Shown in pieces: positions 44,419 through 53,604 of a stretch of 64,000 bases of DNA. This stretch comes from Syntrophobacter sp963666995 (GTDB lineage: Bacteria; Desulfobacterota; Syntrophobacteria; Syntrophobacterales; Syntrophobacteraceae): the NCBI GenBank assembly GCA_963666995.1, contig OY762941.1, positions 186,001 to 250,000 on the forward strand, written 5' to 3'. Positions within the stretch are counted from its first letter, which is position 1, and the number at the start of each line of letters is the position of its first letter. The translations under genes were made by a program, and so were the position numbers. The notes under the pieces were generated by a model. The model saw only the letters and a list, made by a program, of their open reading frames with translations. It was not told the origin of the DNA and ran no database searches.

Positions 44419-47400
44419 TCACGGATTTGCCGGCGTCTTCTTCCTGCCTATGCGTTCACTGATGCGTTGTGCAACCACATAGAACACCGGCACGAACAGC
44501 ACCGCCAGAAAAGTCGATGTGAGCATGCCGCCGAAGACGGCAGTCCCAAGCGCCCTCCGGTTTGCGGCCCCCGCCCCCTCCGCGATGACAAGGGGGTACA
44601 CGCCGAGGATGAATGCAAAAGACGTCATCAGAATCGGCCGAAAGCGCATTTGCGCGGCCTGGACGGCCGCCTCCGCGATTGTCTTGCCTTCGTTCCGAAG
44701 GTCCCGGGCGAACTCGACGATGAGAATCGCGTTTTTGCTCGCAAGTGCGATGAGCAGCACGATGCCGATCTGGGTGAAGACGTTGTTGTCCATGTTTCGA
44801 AAGAAGAGAGCAGCCACCGTACCCAGAAGGGCGAGCGGCACGACCAGGATGACCGACACAGGGCTCGTCCAGCTTTCGTACTGTGCGGCCAGGACCAGGT
44901 ACACCAGCAGCACCGCAAGTCCGAAGATCATGAACGCTTCCCCGCCGACTTTCTTCTCCTGGTAGGACATGCCGGTCCATTCATAGTGGACGGATGGAGG
45001 CAGCTTGCTGGCGGCCATTTGCTCCATCAGTTTGAGCGCCTCACCCGAACTGTATCCCGGGGCCGCCTCCCCGTTGATCGATGAACTGGGATAAAGATTG
45101 TAGCGGTTGATGACCAAAGGTCCACGGGAGTCGTCGACGTCGATGAACGTGCCGAGAGGCACCATGAGCCCATCCGTGGTACGGACCTGGAGTTCCTTTA
45201 TATCGTTGGCGCTGCTGCGGAACCGCTGATCGGCCTGGACCCTGACCTGGTAGGTCCGGCCGAACTTATTGAAGTCGTTGACATAGGCGGAACCCAGATA
45301 AGCCTGCAGCGTACCGAAGACATCGTTGAGCGGAATGTTGAGGGCTTTCACTTTTTCCCGGTCCACATTGGCGTAAAGCTGCGGTATGCCGGCCCTGAAG
45401 GTGCTGTTCAACGCGGCAAGACCGGACTGGGACTCCCCGTCCGAGACCATTTCCTCCGTCAGCTCTCCGAGTTGCGTCAGCCCCGCTCCGCCACGGTCCT
45501 CGATCTGCATCTGGAAGCCTCCGGCCACACCCAGACCCTGAATCGCCGGCGGCGCGAATACAAAAACGACCCCTTCCTCCACCCCCCAGAAGCGCTCTCG
45601 CAGGTTTTCCAGGATCGCATCCTGGCTGAGGTCGTGGCTGGTGCGTTCCTTCCAGTCTTTAAAAATGATGAAAAACGCCGCGGCATTGGATGCCCCGGTG
45701 CCGTCGATGACCGAATACCCCCCGATGGTAACCCAGTCGGCAACACCATTGGTCGTCGCGATGATACGGTTCAGCTTCTCCACCACTTCCCGGGTGCGTT
45801 CCTGCGAAGCGGCGTCCGGAAGCTGGACGCTCGCCATCACGTACCCCTGGTCTTCGGTCGGCAGAAAACCGGTGGGCAGATTGAGGAACCCCCACAACGT
45901 CACGCAGATCAGGCCGACGAAGACAACCAGCATGACCACACAATGTCCTACCATCCAGCTCACGATGCGGACATAGATATTTTCACATTGTGCATACACC
46001 CGGTTGAAGCCGCGGAAAAAGAAATTCTTTCTTCCCGACGGCGGACGAAGGTACACCGCGCACTGGGCAGGTTTGAGGGTCACGGCGTTGATTGCGCTGA
46101 TAACGGCGGTAGCGGCGATGGTCAGCGCGAACTGACGGTAGAGTTGTCCCGTGATGCCCGCAAGGAAAGCCGTCGGGAGGAAGACGGCCATCAGCACGAG
46201 CGTGATTCCGATCACCGGGCCGAGTATTTCCCCCATGGCTTTGATGGTGGCGTCCTTGGGACTGAGGCCGCCCTTTTCGATATGATGGGCGGCGTTTTCC
46301 ACAATAACGATGGCGTCATCCACTACAATGCCGATCGCCAGCACCAGCCCGAACAGCGTCAGCGTGTTTACGCTGAAACCAAGGCCGGCCATGGCGGCAA
46401 ATGCCCCGATGATGGTTACGGGGACCGTTGTTGCCGGGACCAGGACCGCGCGCCAATCCTGGAGGAAGACAAGAATCACGATAAGGACAAGAATGCCCGC
46501 TTCGATCAGTGTTTTGTAGACTTCGTGAATGGACGCGACCACGAACCTCGTCGTATCGAACGGGATGTCGTATTCCATCCCTTCCGGGAAAGATTTCTTC
46601 AGCTCCTCCATCTTGAGCCGGACCTTGGTCGCCACATCGAGGGCATTGGCGCCGGGGAGCTGATAGATGCCAAGGCCGGCGGCCGGTTTACCGTTTTTCT
46701 GGAAGTACTGGTCGTACCCCTGGCCGCCCAGTTCCACCTGGGCTACGTCTTTCACGCGGGTTATACGGGCACCCACCTGCGGGTCGGGGGTGGTCTTGAT
46801 GATGATGTTCCTGAACTCGTCGACGTCGCCCAGGCGACCCAGGGTGTTGATGGTGTATTGAAAATTCTGGCCCTGCGGAACGGGAGGCTGCCCCACCTGG
46901 CCGGCTGCCACCTGGACGTTCTGTTCCTGAATGGCGGCAACCACGTCCTGGGTGGTGAGGTTCCTCGTCTTGAGTTTTTCCGGGTCCAGCCACACGCGCA
47001 TGCTGTAGTTCGAGGCACCGAAGACACTGACATCCCCGACACCGTCGATCCGGTTGAGTTCGTCCCTGATGGACAGGGTGGCATAGTTGCTGAGGTACAG
47101 ATCGTTGTAGCGCCCGTCGGGCGAATTCAGGGAAACGAACTGGATGAATGCCGTCGATTGTTTCATGACGGTAACGCCCTGCCGTTTGACTTCCTCGGGC
47201 AGCGTCGGCATGGCGATCGCAACCCGGTTCTGCACCAGGACCTGGGCCATGTCGAGATTCGTTCCGACTTCGAACGTTACGGTCAGGGCATACGATCCGT
47301 CGTTGGCGGACGTGGAGGACATGTACAGCATGTGTTCAACCCCGTTGACCTGCTGTTCGATCGGCGCGGCAACGGTATCGGCCACGACTTTGGCGTTTGC

Positions 47401-47556
47401 ACCCGGGTATACGGTTGCTACTCTGACGGTCGGAGGCGTGATCGCCGGGAACTGCTCGACCGGCAATTTCATCAGGGTGACGATCCCGAAGATGATGGTG
47501 ACGATCGCGATGACGTTGGCAAATATAGGACGTTCTATGAAAAAGCGCGAAAGCAT
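44419..47556 (-). CDS. RND multidrug efflux permease (AcrB/MexB, HAE1 family)
   Basis: 1045-residue inner-membrane drug/proton antiporter. N-terminus MLSRFFIERPIFANVIAIV, pore-domain duplication, and the transmembrane proton relay with the conserved double Asp in GIVVDDAIVIVENA (TM4) are intact; the second half has the matching NAILIVEFARDLR. Length is typical of HAE1. It follows the adaptor gene by 15 bp on the minus strand, forming the adaptor-permease pair, with the outer-membrane factor convergent. Likely exports hydrophobic compounds. Confidence 0.97.
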   Translation of the reverse strand: MLSRFFIERPIFANVIAIVTIIFGIVTLMKLPVEQFPAITPPTVRVATVYPGANAKVVADTVAAPIEQQVNGVEHMLYMSSTSANDGSYALTVTFEVGTNLDMAQVLVQNRVAIAMPTLPEEVKRQGVTVMKQSTAFIQFVSLNSPDGRYNDLYLSNYATLSIRDELNRIDGVGDVSVFGASNYSMRVWLDPEKLKTRNLTTQDVVAAIQEQNVQVAAGQVGQPPVPQGQNFQYTINTLGRLGDVDEFRNIIIKTTPDPQVGARITRVKDVAQVELGGQGYDQYFQKNGKPAAGLGIYQLPGANALDVATKVRLKMEELKKSFPEGMEYDIPFDTTRFVVASIHEVYKTLIEAGILVLIVILVFLQDWRAVLVPATTVPVTIIGAFAAMAGLGFSVNTLTLFGLVLAIGIVVDDAIVIVENAAHHIEKGGLSPKDATIKAMGEILGPVIGITLVLMAVFLPTAFLAGITGQLYRQFALTIAATAVISAINAVTLKPAQCAVYLRPPSGRKNFFFRGFNRVYAQCENIYVRIVSWMVGHCVVMLVVFVGLICVTLWGFLNLPTGFLPTEDQGYVMASVQLPDAASQERTREVVEKLNRIIATTNGVADWVTIGGYSVIDGTGASNAAAFFIIFKDWKERTSHDLSQDAILENLRERFWGVEEGVVFVFAPPAIQGLGVAGGFQMQIEDRGGAGLTQLGELTEEMVSDGESQSGLAALNSTFRAGIPQLYANVDREKVKALNIPLNDVFGTLQAYLGSAYVNDFNKFGRTYQVRVQADQRFRSSANDIKELQVRTTDGLMVPLGTFIDVDDSRGPLVINRYNLYPSSSINGEAAPGYSSGEALKLMEQMAASKLPPSVHYEWTGMSYQEKKVGGEAFMIFGLAVLLVYLVLAAQYESWTSPVSVILVVPLALLGTVAALFFRNMDNNVFTQIGIVLLIALASKNAILIVEFARDLRNEGKTIAEAAVQAAQMRFRPILMTSFAFILGVYPLVIAEGAGAANRRALGTAVFGGMLTSTFLAVLFVPVFYVVAQRISERIGRKKTPANP

Positions 47557-47571
47557 TGGGGTTTCTCCCGA

Positions 47572-48786
47572 TCAGGGTTTAGGCGGCGCTGGAGCCGGGG
47601 GGGGAGCTTCTTCGCCTGACGGCTTGCCGCCATTGGCTTGTACGTCACGGCCGGCCTTTGTCGGGTTGACCTTCGCGCCGGGCCTCGTCCGCTGGATGCC
47701 GTCAACTACGACCCAGTCGTCTGCCTTCAACCCCTCATCGATCACGCGCATGCCGTCAACCAGGGTCCCCTGCTGCACCGATCTGTACTCAACGACATTC
47801 TCCTTGTTGACGACCAGCAGGTAGTTCCCAAGCTGATCGGCCCCCAACGCCCGTTCCGTCACCAGGAGCGCATGGTTGTGCTTTTCGATCGGAAGACGGA
47901 GGCGGACAAAGAGTCCGGGCAGAATGGAGGTCGGCTCCGGGTTGGGAAACTCTCCGCGCATGAGTATAGTACCGGTGGCCTGATCCACTCCCAAGTCCAC
48001 AAAGTCGAGGTGTCCCTGGTGAGGATAGTTCGTCTCGTTCGAAAGCGCCATGCCGAGGACCACGTCTTCGGGGTCGTAGCGATTCGGGGTTTTTTTGCGC
48101 GCCGACTTCATGATCCGCAGGAGTTGGCGTTCATTGAGGGTAAAATAGGCATAGATCGGATCATACTGCTTGATCGTCGCCAGCAGCGTGAACTCACCGG
48201 CCCCCACCAGATTTCCGACATCGACCAGGTTCCGTCCGATCCTCCCGCTCAAGGGCGCCCGAATCGTCGTATAGCCCAGGTTGATGCGGGCATTTTCGAG
48301 CGCGGCTTCCGCCATGGATACTGAAGATTTCGCTGAATCGCGAGTCGCCTTCGAATTGACCAGTTCCCGCTCCGAGGTCGCATTTTCCTTGTACAATCTC
48401 TGGTTGCGTTGATACTCAACTTCGGCGCGTTCCAACTGGGCCTTCTGCCCCGCCAGGTCGGCCACCGCCTTGTCCACCGCCGCCTGGTAGATGTTGGGCT
48501 CTATAACGAACAGCAAATCCCCCTTCTTGACATCGTCCCCTGCCTTGAAATGAATAGTCTGCAGGAAACCCGGTACGCGGGCGCGGATGTCAACCGAGGC
48601 GATCGCCTGGGTCGTACCCGTGAAATCCAGATAGTCGATGACCTCCCTCTCCAGCGGTTGGGCGATTGTCACGGGGGGAGGAGGGGGTGCGACGTACTGG
48701 TTTCCTTTTTCACAGGCGGGAAGCAATCCTGACAACAGGAGGATTACCAGGACTGAAATCGGCTTCTTGCGGATTGGGACCTGCAA
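47572..48786 (-). CDS. RND efflux periplasmic adaptor (AcrA/MexA family lipoprotein)
   Basis: 404 residues: lipoprotein signal with lipobox LLPAC, then barrel-lipoyl-hairpin layout: DFTGTTQAIASVDIRARVPGFLQ, the lipoyl half FKAGDDVKKGDLLF, a coiled hairpin AQLERAEVEYQRNQRLYKENA and the closing lipoyl half TIRAPLSGRIGRN. The C-terminal tail is proline- and alanine-rich (60 residues). A TTG start with AAAGGA seven bases upstream is chosen; the longest frame starts at 48903 but the extra residues are not signal-peptide-like. Encoded directly ahead of the permease. Confidence 0.93.
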   Translation of the reverse strand: MQVPIRKKPISVLVILLLSGLLPACEKGNQYVAPPPPPVTIAQPLEREVIDYLDFTGTTQAIASVDIRARVPGFLQTIHFKAGDDVKKGDLLFVIEPNIYQAAVDKAVADLAGQKAQLERAEVEYQRNQRLYKENATSERELVNSKATRDSAKSSVSMAEAALENARINLGYTTIRAPLSGRIGRNLVDVGNLVGAGEFTLLATIKQYDPIYAYFTLNERQLLRIMKSARKKTPNRYDPEDVVLGMALSNETNYPHQGHLDFVDLGVDQATGTILMRGEFPNPEPTSILPGLFVRLRLPIEKHNHALLVTERALGADQLGNYLLVVNKENVVEYRSVQQGTLVDGMRVIDEGLKADDWVVVDGIQRTRPGAKVNPTKAGRDVQANGGKPSGEEAPPPAPAPPKP

Positions 48787-48926
48787 ATTCGTATCCTTTC
48801 TTCTGATCGAGGCACGGGGCTCTTGACGGGGGGACCCTTTACCGCCTCGGCAGATGGGGCCCCCGACCAGGGGACACGGGGAGTTCCTCCATGTAGGGCT
48901 CATGGGCCGGAACGCGGCGCCCCCCC

Positions 48927-49619
48927 TCAGTTCGGAGGCATCAGGCCGTGCTCTTTCATGTACTTGACCACCTCTTCTGCGATTTCTCGAGCCGTATGCC
49001 TGACGTCCTTCTCGGAAGCATTCTTGCTCATCACAAACGAAGCCGCGGCAACGTAGGGATTCATGGTCACAACGGCGCCGGGCTTTTTCCCGCTTTCCGC
49101 ACTCGTGCCCAGAAAGAGAAACGGCGTGTCCGGATGTGTCCCGAGATCGGAAACATTCACCTGCACCTGCATGCTGGTCGCACCCGATCCGAAGCCGATG
49201 ACGGCTCGGCGCACCCGATTGCCTTCGTCAACCTCCGTGAATTCTCCTCGAATCAACCAGCCTGCCCTGGGATAGGATTGGCCGGGCGATAACTGTATGG
49301 CCCGTATCGAACGATCGGACAGCTCCCGAGTCAGCGACTCGGAGAGGAGACTCACCAGATTTCGGGCCTTCTCCTCGGGATTGTCCCGGGACCGCAGCGG
49401 CCCTTGTCTTTTCAGAATCCCACCCTTCAGCGGGCCGGAATTCTCCTGAATATTTCCGCTGTCGATCTCAAAGTCCGCCACGTAGACTGCTCCAGGCGCA
49501 CTAGCGGGCTGAAGCTGCGGGACCGCCTGCCCTTTAGCCTGAACCCCGCAATGGGCAGTCGAAGAAATCAGCAGTACCATCGCACCGATAATGAGCATAA
49601 TGGGGGGTCTTCTTCCCAT
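48927..49619 (-). CDS. exported DUF4410-family protein
   Basis: 230 residues with a signal peptide (about 1-24) and a mature domain of the DUF4410 type: 'VADFEID' opening, SESLTRELSDRSI, WLIRGEFTEVDEGNRVRRAVIGFGSG and a C-terminal amphipathic helix. DUF4410 proteins are periplasmic or outer-membrane associated, function unknown. It lies 140 bp upstream of the efflux adaptor on the same strand, so it could share its transcript. Confidence 0.8.
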   Translation of the reverse strand: MGRRPPIMLIIGAMVLLISSTAHCGVQAKGQAVPQLQPASAPGAVYVADFEIDSGNIQENSGPLKGGILKRQGPLRSRDNPEEKARNLVSLLSESLTRELSDRSIRAIQLSPGQSYPRAGWLIRGEFTEVDEGNRVRRAVIGFGSGATSMQVQVNVSDLGTHPDTPFLFLGTSAESGKKPGAVVTMNPYVAAASFVMSKNASEKDVRHTAREIAEEVVKYMKEHGLMPPN

Positions 49620-49959
49620 GGGTCAGCCTCCTGAACAATCCCGAAATTTGTTTGCGCCTCTCGATCCTCGAATCGGTTGTTCCTCAACTCCAGGCCATGA
49701 TTTCAACCCGGACCCATCCGGCGAGGTTCAATGCCCGCTGCCGCTTGCTTGCCCTTTGCTTCGTAATCCCTATATTCAGGGACTGTTATGCGTGACGCCG
49801 GAGTTAGTCAAGCATATAATGGTTGTGTGGGAAGATGAAAAAGATGAAACCCGGACCGAAGGAATGGGCAAAGCCGGGTGAACGTGGATTGGTCCCGGAT
49901 GCCGGCAAACCAGTTCTTGCTGCAAAGGGTTCGCATGCAGGTGTGGAGGAGATTTACGC
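49620..49959. other. divergent gap between DUF4410 and metallo-hydrolase genes
   Basis: Holds the promoter at 49792-49820 and a 130-base leader. A short open frame in the leader (start near 49834) is not supported by a ribosome site. Confidence 0.45.
49792..49820 (+). promoter_or_regulatory. sigma-70-type promoter for the metallo-beta-lactamase-fold gene
   Basis: GTGACG (49792-49797), 17-bp spacer and a perfect TATAAT (49815-49820). It leaves a leader of about 130 bases before the gene at 49960. Confidence 0.6.
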
Positions 49960-50694
49960 ATGGAGAAAATGCTTTTTGCCCTTCTTTTGATTTTGCAGAT
50001 CATACCGTCTGCGGTAGCGGCTCAGGAATTCGAAACAGACAAGTTTGAAACTTCCGCCGGTCCTTTGACGATCCAGTTCATAGGCCATGGAAGCCTGATA
50101 TTCTTTTTCAACAGAAAGACCATCCATATTGACCCGTACAGCGAAGTGGCGGATTATTCGAAGCTCCCGAAGGCCGACATTGTTTTCATCACCCACGATC
50201 ATAAGGACCACTTCGACCCCGGCGCTCTCGAAAAGATCGTGACCGAAAATACCGTCGTCATCCTGACGGAAACCTGCGGCCGACAGTATCAGGAAGGCCT
50301 GGTCCTGCGGAACGGAGACGAGGTAATCGTCCAGGGAATCAAGGTGCAGGCCGTGCCCGCCTATAACATCGTCCACAAGCGTCCTTCAGGTTTTCCGTAC
50401 CATGCGAAGAGCTTCGGCAACGGATACGTCCTCACGTTCGGCGACAAAACGGTCTATGTGGCGGGAGACACGGAAAACATCCCGGAAATGAAGGACTTGA
50501 AAGACATCTCCATAGCCTTCCTTCCCATGAACCTCCCCTTCACCATGACCCCTGAAATGGTTGCGGATGCTGCCGCGGTCATCAAACCCGCAATCCTCTA
50601 CCCTTACCATACGGGTGGCACGGACACTTCCAGGATCGTGGACCTGCTAAAAGACGAGAAGACCGTCGAAGTACGAATACGGAATATGAAGTGA
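49960..50694 (+). CDS. periplasmic metallo-beta-lactamase-fold hydrolase (UlaG-like)
   Basis: 244 residues with a signal peptide (cleavage about after AVAAQ, residue 21) and an MBL fold: THDHKDHFDP (HxHxDH at 79-84), AGDTEN near 168-173 and PYHTGG near the C-terminus for the third metal ligand set. The short form with IQFIGHGSLIFFF resembles the UlaG/L-ascorbate-6-phosphate lactonase-like branch, here exported. GGAGGAGAT lies upstream of the ATG. Substrate unknown. Confidence 0.87.
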   Translation: MEKMLFALLLILQIIPSAVAAQEFETDKFETSAGPLTIQFIGHGSLIFFFNRKTIHIDPYSEVADYSKLPKADIVFITHDHKDHFDPGALEKIVTENTVVILTETCGRQYQEGLVLRNGDEVIVQGIKVQAVPAYNIVHKRPSGFPYHAKSFGNGYVLTFGDKTVYVAGDTENIPEMKDLKDISIAFLPMNLPFTMTPEMVADAAAVIKPAILYPYHTGGTDTSRIVDLLKDEKTVEVRIRNMK

Positions 50695-50777
50695 GACCGG
50701 CCTCAGCCCCGTGGCTCTTGACTTCATAACCGAAATACTTACTCTAATTTCGGATTTTGGAACGAAAGGAGACGGCC

Positions 50778-50996
50778 ATGACGGGCGTAACAAAAAAGTT
50801 GTTTTTCGTGATTTTCGCGGCGGCGGTAGCCACTTCCGGCAGCACCCCGCTCGTTGGTCACTTTCCCAATGAGCAACGCGGACCCGCGGTCAGTGTGCCG
50901 CAGGAGACCATGACTGATAATGGCGACAGGGTGAGTCCATACCCGCCCTACTATCACAACGATCCTACAGGCCACGGCGGCGGACACAGAAGGTAA
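50778..50996 (+). CDS. small exported protein with YPPYY motif
   Basis: 72 residues: signal peptide (about 1-24), then a short mature peptide containing YPPYYHNDPTGHGGGHRR at its C-terminus. AAAGGAG precedes the ATG. Glycine- and histidine-rich tail could bind metal. The YPPY(Y/H) motif recurs in two lipoproteins on the opposite strand at 51727 and 51945. No known family. Confidence 0.65.
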   Translation: MTGVTKKLFFVIFAAAVATSGSTPLVGHFPNEQRGPAVSVPQETMTDNGDRVSPYPPYYHNDPTGHGGGHRR

Positions 50997-51323
50997 ATCC
51001 CGGCCGGTCGGGATTGCATGTCTCATTTTCCAGGCTTTTTTGGGGGGCAAGCTGCAAGCACGCCGCTCCCGGGAGGGCGGTTCCGCACCTTGCCGCCGGG
51101 CCGTCTTTCCGCGCAGGGAAAGCCGATATTTCGGTTCCACGTTCAGGAACCGGCTGAAACGGGAGCAAAAGTCCCCTTTGCCGGTGCGATCTCGGGTGAA
51201 GGGGGTATGCACGCCGGCGCGCTCCGGGGGAGAGCCCCCCGGTCTTCTTATGCAGCGCCATTGTAGGTCGGGAAAGTCCGGCGGGGAAAGCGAAAAATGA
51301 GGCCTTCCGTCGTTCTTTCGGGT
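50997..51323. other. gene-free region
   Basis: About 330 bp, GC-rich with local inverted repeats near 51055-51110 and 51210-51240. No gene or known repeat family recognised. Confidence 0.4.
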
Positions 51324-51497
51324 TCATTTGGTCTTCTTTCTACCGCTTAATTTCAGCTGGATGACACTCGCAAGGCATAAGACAACCCCGAAAATGGTGA
51401 AGAGCCATGCGCGGGATGCCGTCAGGGTGTCAAGCCCGGCCCTGATGAATATGAGCCCGATTATCACCAGCACCAAAGCCAAAAAACCTTTCAACAT
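51324..51497 (-). CDS. small two-helix membrane protein
   Basis: 57 residues with two hydrophobic segments (about 3-20 and 29-46) and a basic C-terminus (LSGRKKTK). GAGGAGG precedes the ATG chosen. No known function. Confidence 0.6.
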   Translation of the reverse strand: MLKGFLALVLVIIGLIFIRAGLDTLTASRAWLFTIFGVVLCLASVIQLKLSGRKKTK

Positions 51498-51726
51498 GTA
51501 GATTCCTCCTCGCAATCGCGTTTCAGCGCAATCTAAAGAACGCCAACCGCAAAACCCTCCGATTCGCAGTGCAAAATGAAATCCCCGGACGGCCACCGGT
51601 ACAGTACACGCACTTCGCGTGCGGCAAAAAAGCCGCTTCCCCAGCCCACCGGGCCTCTACAGGCCATGCCGCGGGAAAGCGAGTCCGTTCGAGGTCCCGT
51701 TCACTGCGCCGCCAGGGTTGACGAGA

Positions 51727-51942
51727 TCAGTAGTAATCCGGCCACGATTGTGGATTGTGATAGTACGAATTCCACGTTCTTTGCTCATAGTAAGGCGGAT
51801 AGTGGCTGGATCCCTCACCATCGTCGAATTGAAGGTCATTTCCAACTTTTCTGTTCTCCACGTACAGATCCATTCCGGAGCACCCGGTGAACAGTAAGAT
51901 CAGGCCAAGGACAAGCAAAGATCGGGCAAAAATTGTCGTCAT
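51727..51942 (-). CDS. small lipoprotein with YPPYY motif
   Basis: 71 residues: lipoprotein signal with LFTGC lipobox (Cys21), then a short mature peptide with HYPPYYEQRTWNSYYHNP and a DYY ending. It starts two bases after the stop of a similar lipoprotein gene (51945), so the pair is translationally coupled. Rich in Tyr, Pro, Asn. No known family. Confidence 0.7.
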   Translation of the reverse strand: MTTIFARSLLVLGLILLFTGCSGMDLYVENRKVGNDLQFDDGEGSSHYPPYYEQRTWNSYYHNPQSWPDYY

Positions 51943-51944
51943 AA

Positions 51945-52112
51945 TCAGTGGCTCGAATGATGATAGGGTGGATAATTACTAGGTCGATCGCCTGCGGAAA
52001 AACTGTAGCCCCCGCCGTAGTCCGGCGTCGGCTGGTAGGTATTCACCCCCGCGCAACCCATGACAGCCACAAGTATCCCAAGTACCATCAATGCCTTGGC
52101 TACAGCCTTCAT
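51945..52112 (-). CDS. small lipoprotein with YPPYH motif
   Basis: 55 residues: lipobox AVMGC (Cys20), then NTYQPTPDYGGGYSFSA and an ending NYPPYHHSSH. GGAAGGAG lies upstream of the ATG. First gene of a two-gene unit with 51727-51942 and clearly related to it by the C-terminal YPPY motif. Function unknown. Confidence 0.7.
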   Translation of the reverse strand: MKAVAKALMVLGILVAVMGCAGVNTYQPTPDYGGGYSFSAGDRPSNYPPYHHSSH

Positions 52113-52500
52113 GGTCTGCTCCTTCCCAGGCGCTCAAATACGCCGGTGCTCACCCATCGCCGGGGCTTCCCCTCGACGAAAGGCCTAAAGGCAATGCAAT
52201 GTGCCGAGGATTCTCCGAAGTGTTGTATCCTCTCTCATGCAAAAGCTAATATCAACTCAGGTCGTTTCCACGTGGGTTCCAGTTTAAAGATTGATGAGCT
52301 TTTTTCAAGTGAAATCTTCTTCATAGGATACCCAAAGTCACGATCGCGCCAGCCTCTCCCACTCATACAGTCGCGGCGAACACCGGATCCCCCCGCTGCC
52401 TCCCCTTTCAAACCGCCCGGTTATTCCTTGACAGAAGATCACGGATGCATATTGTCAGTGTACTAACCTTTTCTTTCACATTCGGGAGGAGGGGGCAGTG
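52113..52500. other. divergent gap between small lipoprotein and RS-rich protein genes
   Basis: 388 bp with the promoter at 52428-52455 on the plus side; no gene seen. Confidence 0.45.
52428..52455 (+). promoter_or_regulatory. sigma-70-type promoter for the small RS-rich exported protein
   Basis: TTGACA (52428-52433), 16-bp spacer, TATTGT. The gene starts about 40 bp after the expected start point. Confidence 0.5.
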
Positions 52501-52770
52501 ATGAGAGCCTTGAAGGTCGTGTTTGTTTCACTTCTTTCAGCCGTGCTCCTGATGTGGCTCATGCCCGTTCCTGCCTATTCCAGTATGCGCCCTGCCGGCA
52601 AGTATTCCTCCGAGGGGGTGCCGCGTCTTTCTCCCAGGAATTCGTCTCACATCGGGGGAGGCTCCCGATCGGGGAACGGGAACACGCCCCGGAATCAACG
52701 ACTGAACAATTCTCGGCCTCGAAGTCCCGGCAGCCACGGTTCCCGTTCGAGCAAAGGACGTGCTTATTAG
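52501..52770 (+). CDS. small exported Arg/Ser/Gly-rich protein
   Basis: 89 residues: signal peptide (cleavage about after VPAYS) then a basic, low-complexity chain dominated by Ser, Arg, Gly, Asn and Pro. GGAGGAGGGGG lies upstream of the ATG. Likely disordered; could interact with the polyanionic cell surface. No family recognised. Confidence 0.6.
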   Translation: MRALKVVFVSLLSAVLLMWLMPVPAYSSMRPAGKYSSEGVPRLSPRNSSHIGGGSRSGNGNTPRNQRLNNSRPRSPGSHGSRSSKGRAY

Positions 52771-52943
52771 AATCCCCGGCTGAGGAATAATGGCGGGGGT
52801 GCCGACAACCGCACGGGCTGGAACAGCCGGACGGCGAATACCCGGTGGAACGGGCGCGGGATCGACAAAATACGGCTGGGATGATGGGCGCAGACGGCAG
52901 AACCTGAGCCGCCGGCGGAACCGGCCCTTAAAGGTGACTTACC

Positions 52944-53177
52944 TTGTGGCTCTACCAAACGAAGGTCGGAATGTTCTGGATTCGCTTCAGTCCCCAGGGC
53001 GGGGGCCGGTATCTGCTTGGTATCGATGACAGCGTTCTCGGGGTCTACCATTCTCCCGAAGCGGCCAGTGACGATGTCTATATGCGCAGGACGGGATGGC
53101 CCCCGTGGGATTCGCTCTCATCTTCGCAAAAACCATCCGACCTTACCGAGTGGACAAGGAGAGACTGCCGGGTCTGA
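52944..53177 (+). CDS. small protein of unknown function (TTG start)
   Basis: 77 residues from TTG with AAGGTG seven bases upstream. The sequence is protein-like: GMFWIRFSPQGGGRYLLGIDDSVLGVYHSPEAASDDVY, then GWPPWDSL and SDLTEWTRRDC. It resembles a compact alpha/beta domain, with no signal peptide. I do not recognise the family with certainty. Confidence 0.5.
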   Translation: MWLYQTKVGMFWIRFSPQGGGRYLLGIDDSVLGVYHSPEAASDDVYMRRTGWPPWDSLSSSQKPSDLTEWTRRDCRV

Positions 53178-53314
53178 CCGCGTCCCTCCACCGGATTAAA
53201 TTCAAGGATTTTGCGGGATTCCGCCGAATAGGCTGGACTGCGCGCTGCAAATTGGTTATCAGGGACAAAGACAGAGGATGATTCTAACGTTTTTGCCAAG
53301 GCATGGAGGGTCCA

Positions 53315-53539
53315 ATGAAAATCGCAATTGCCTTCTGCTGCTTCCTGATGCTTCTCACTTCCTGCACCTCAAAGAACGTTTCCGTGGGTTCCAGGGGGGA
53401 GGTGCAGTTCGATTTCGGCAAGCCCACGACTCCCACGGCCGGTCCGACCGAAGACCGTTCCATTGAATACCACAAAGCGCATAGCGGAGAGACTCTTCCC
53501 GAAGCCACCGTCGGCGTGACCGGCCGCCTGAAATTCTGA
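53315..53539 (+). CDS. small lipoprotein, unknown function
   Basis: 74 residues: lipobox LLTSC (Cys17), then a short mature chain with 'GEVQFDFGKPTTPTAGPTED' and the ending TGRLKF. GGAGGGT precedes the ATG. It belongs to the run of small exported proteins in this area. Confidence 0.65.
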   Translation: MKIAIAFCCFLMLLTSCTSKNVSVGSRGEVQFDFGKPTTPTAGPTEDRSIEYHKAHSGETLPEATVGVTGRLKF

Positions 53540-53604
53540 GCGCAAATTCCGTCAGATTCGAACACCTGCGGCCCCGAATGCGGATCCTTCCGCCGATCGG
53601 CCGG

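Noticed and set aside
45472..47619. 715-codon open frame on the plus strand inside the RND permease gene
   Set aside because: It mirrors the permease codons on the other strand, is full of His/Asp/Arg runs typical of antisense translation in GC-rich genes, and resembles no protein.
49834..49991. 52-codon leader frame before the metallo-beta-lactamase-fold gene
   Set aside because: No ribosome site; it overlaps the real gene start and its residues look random.
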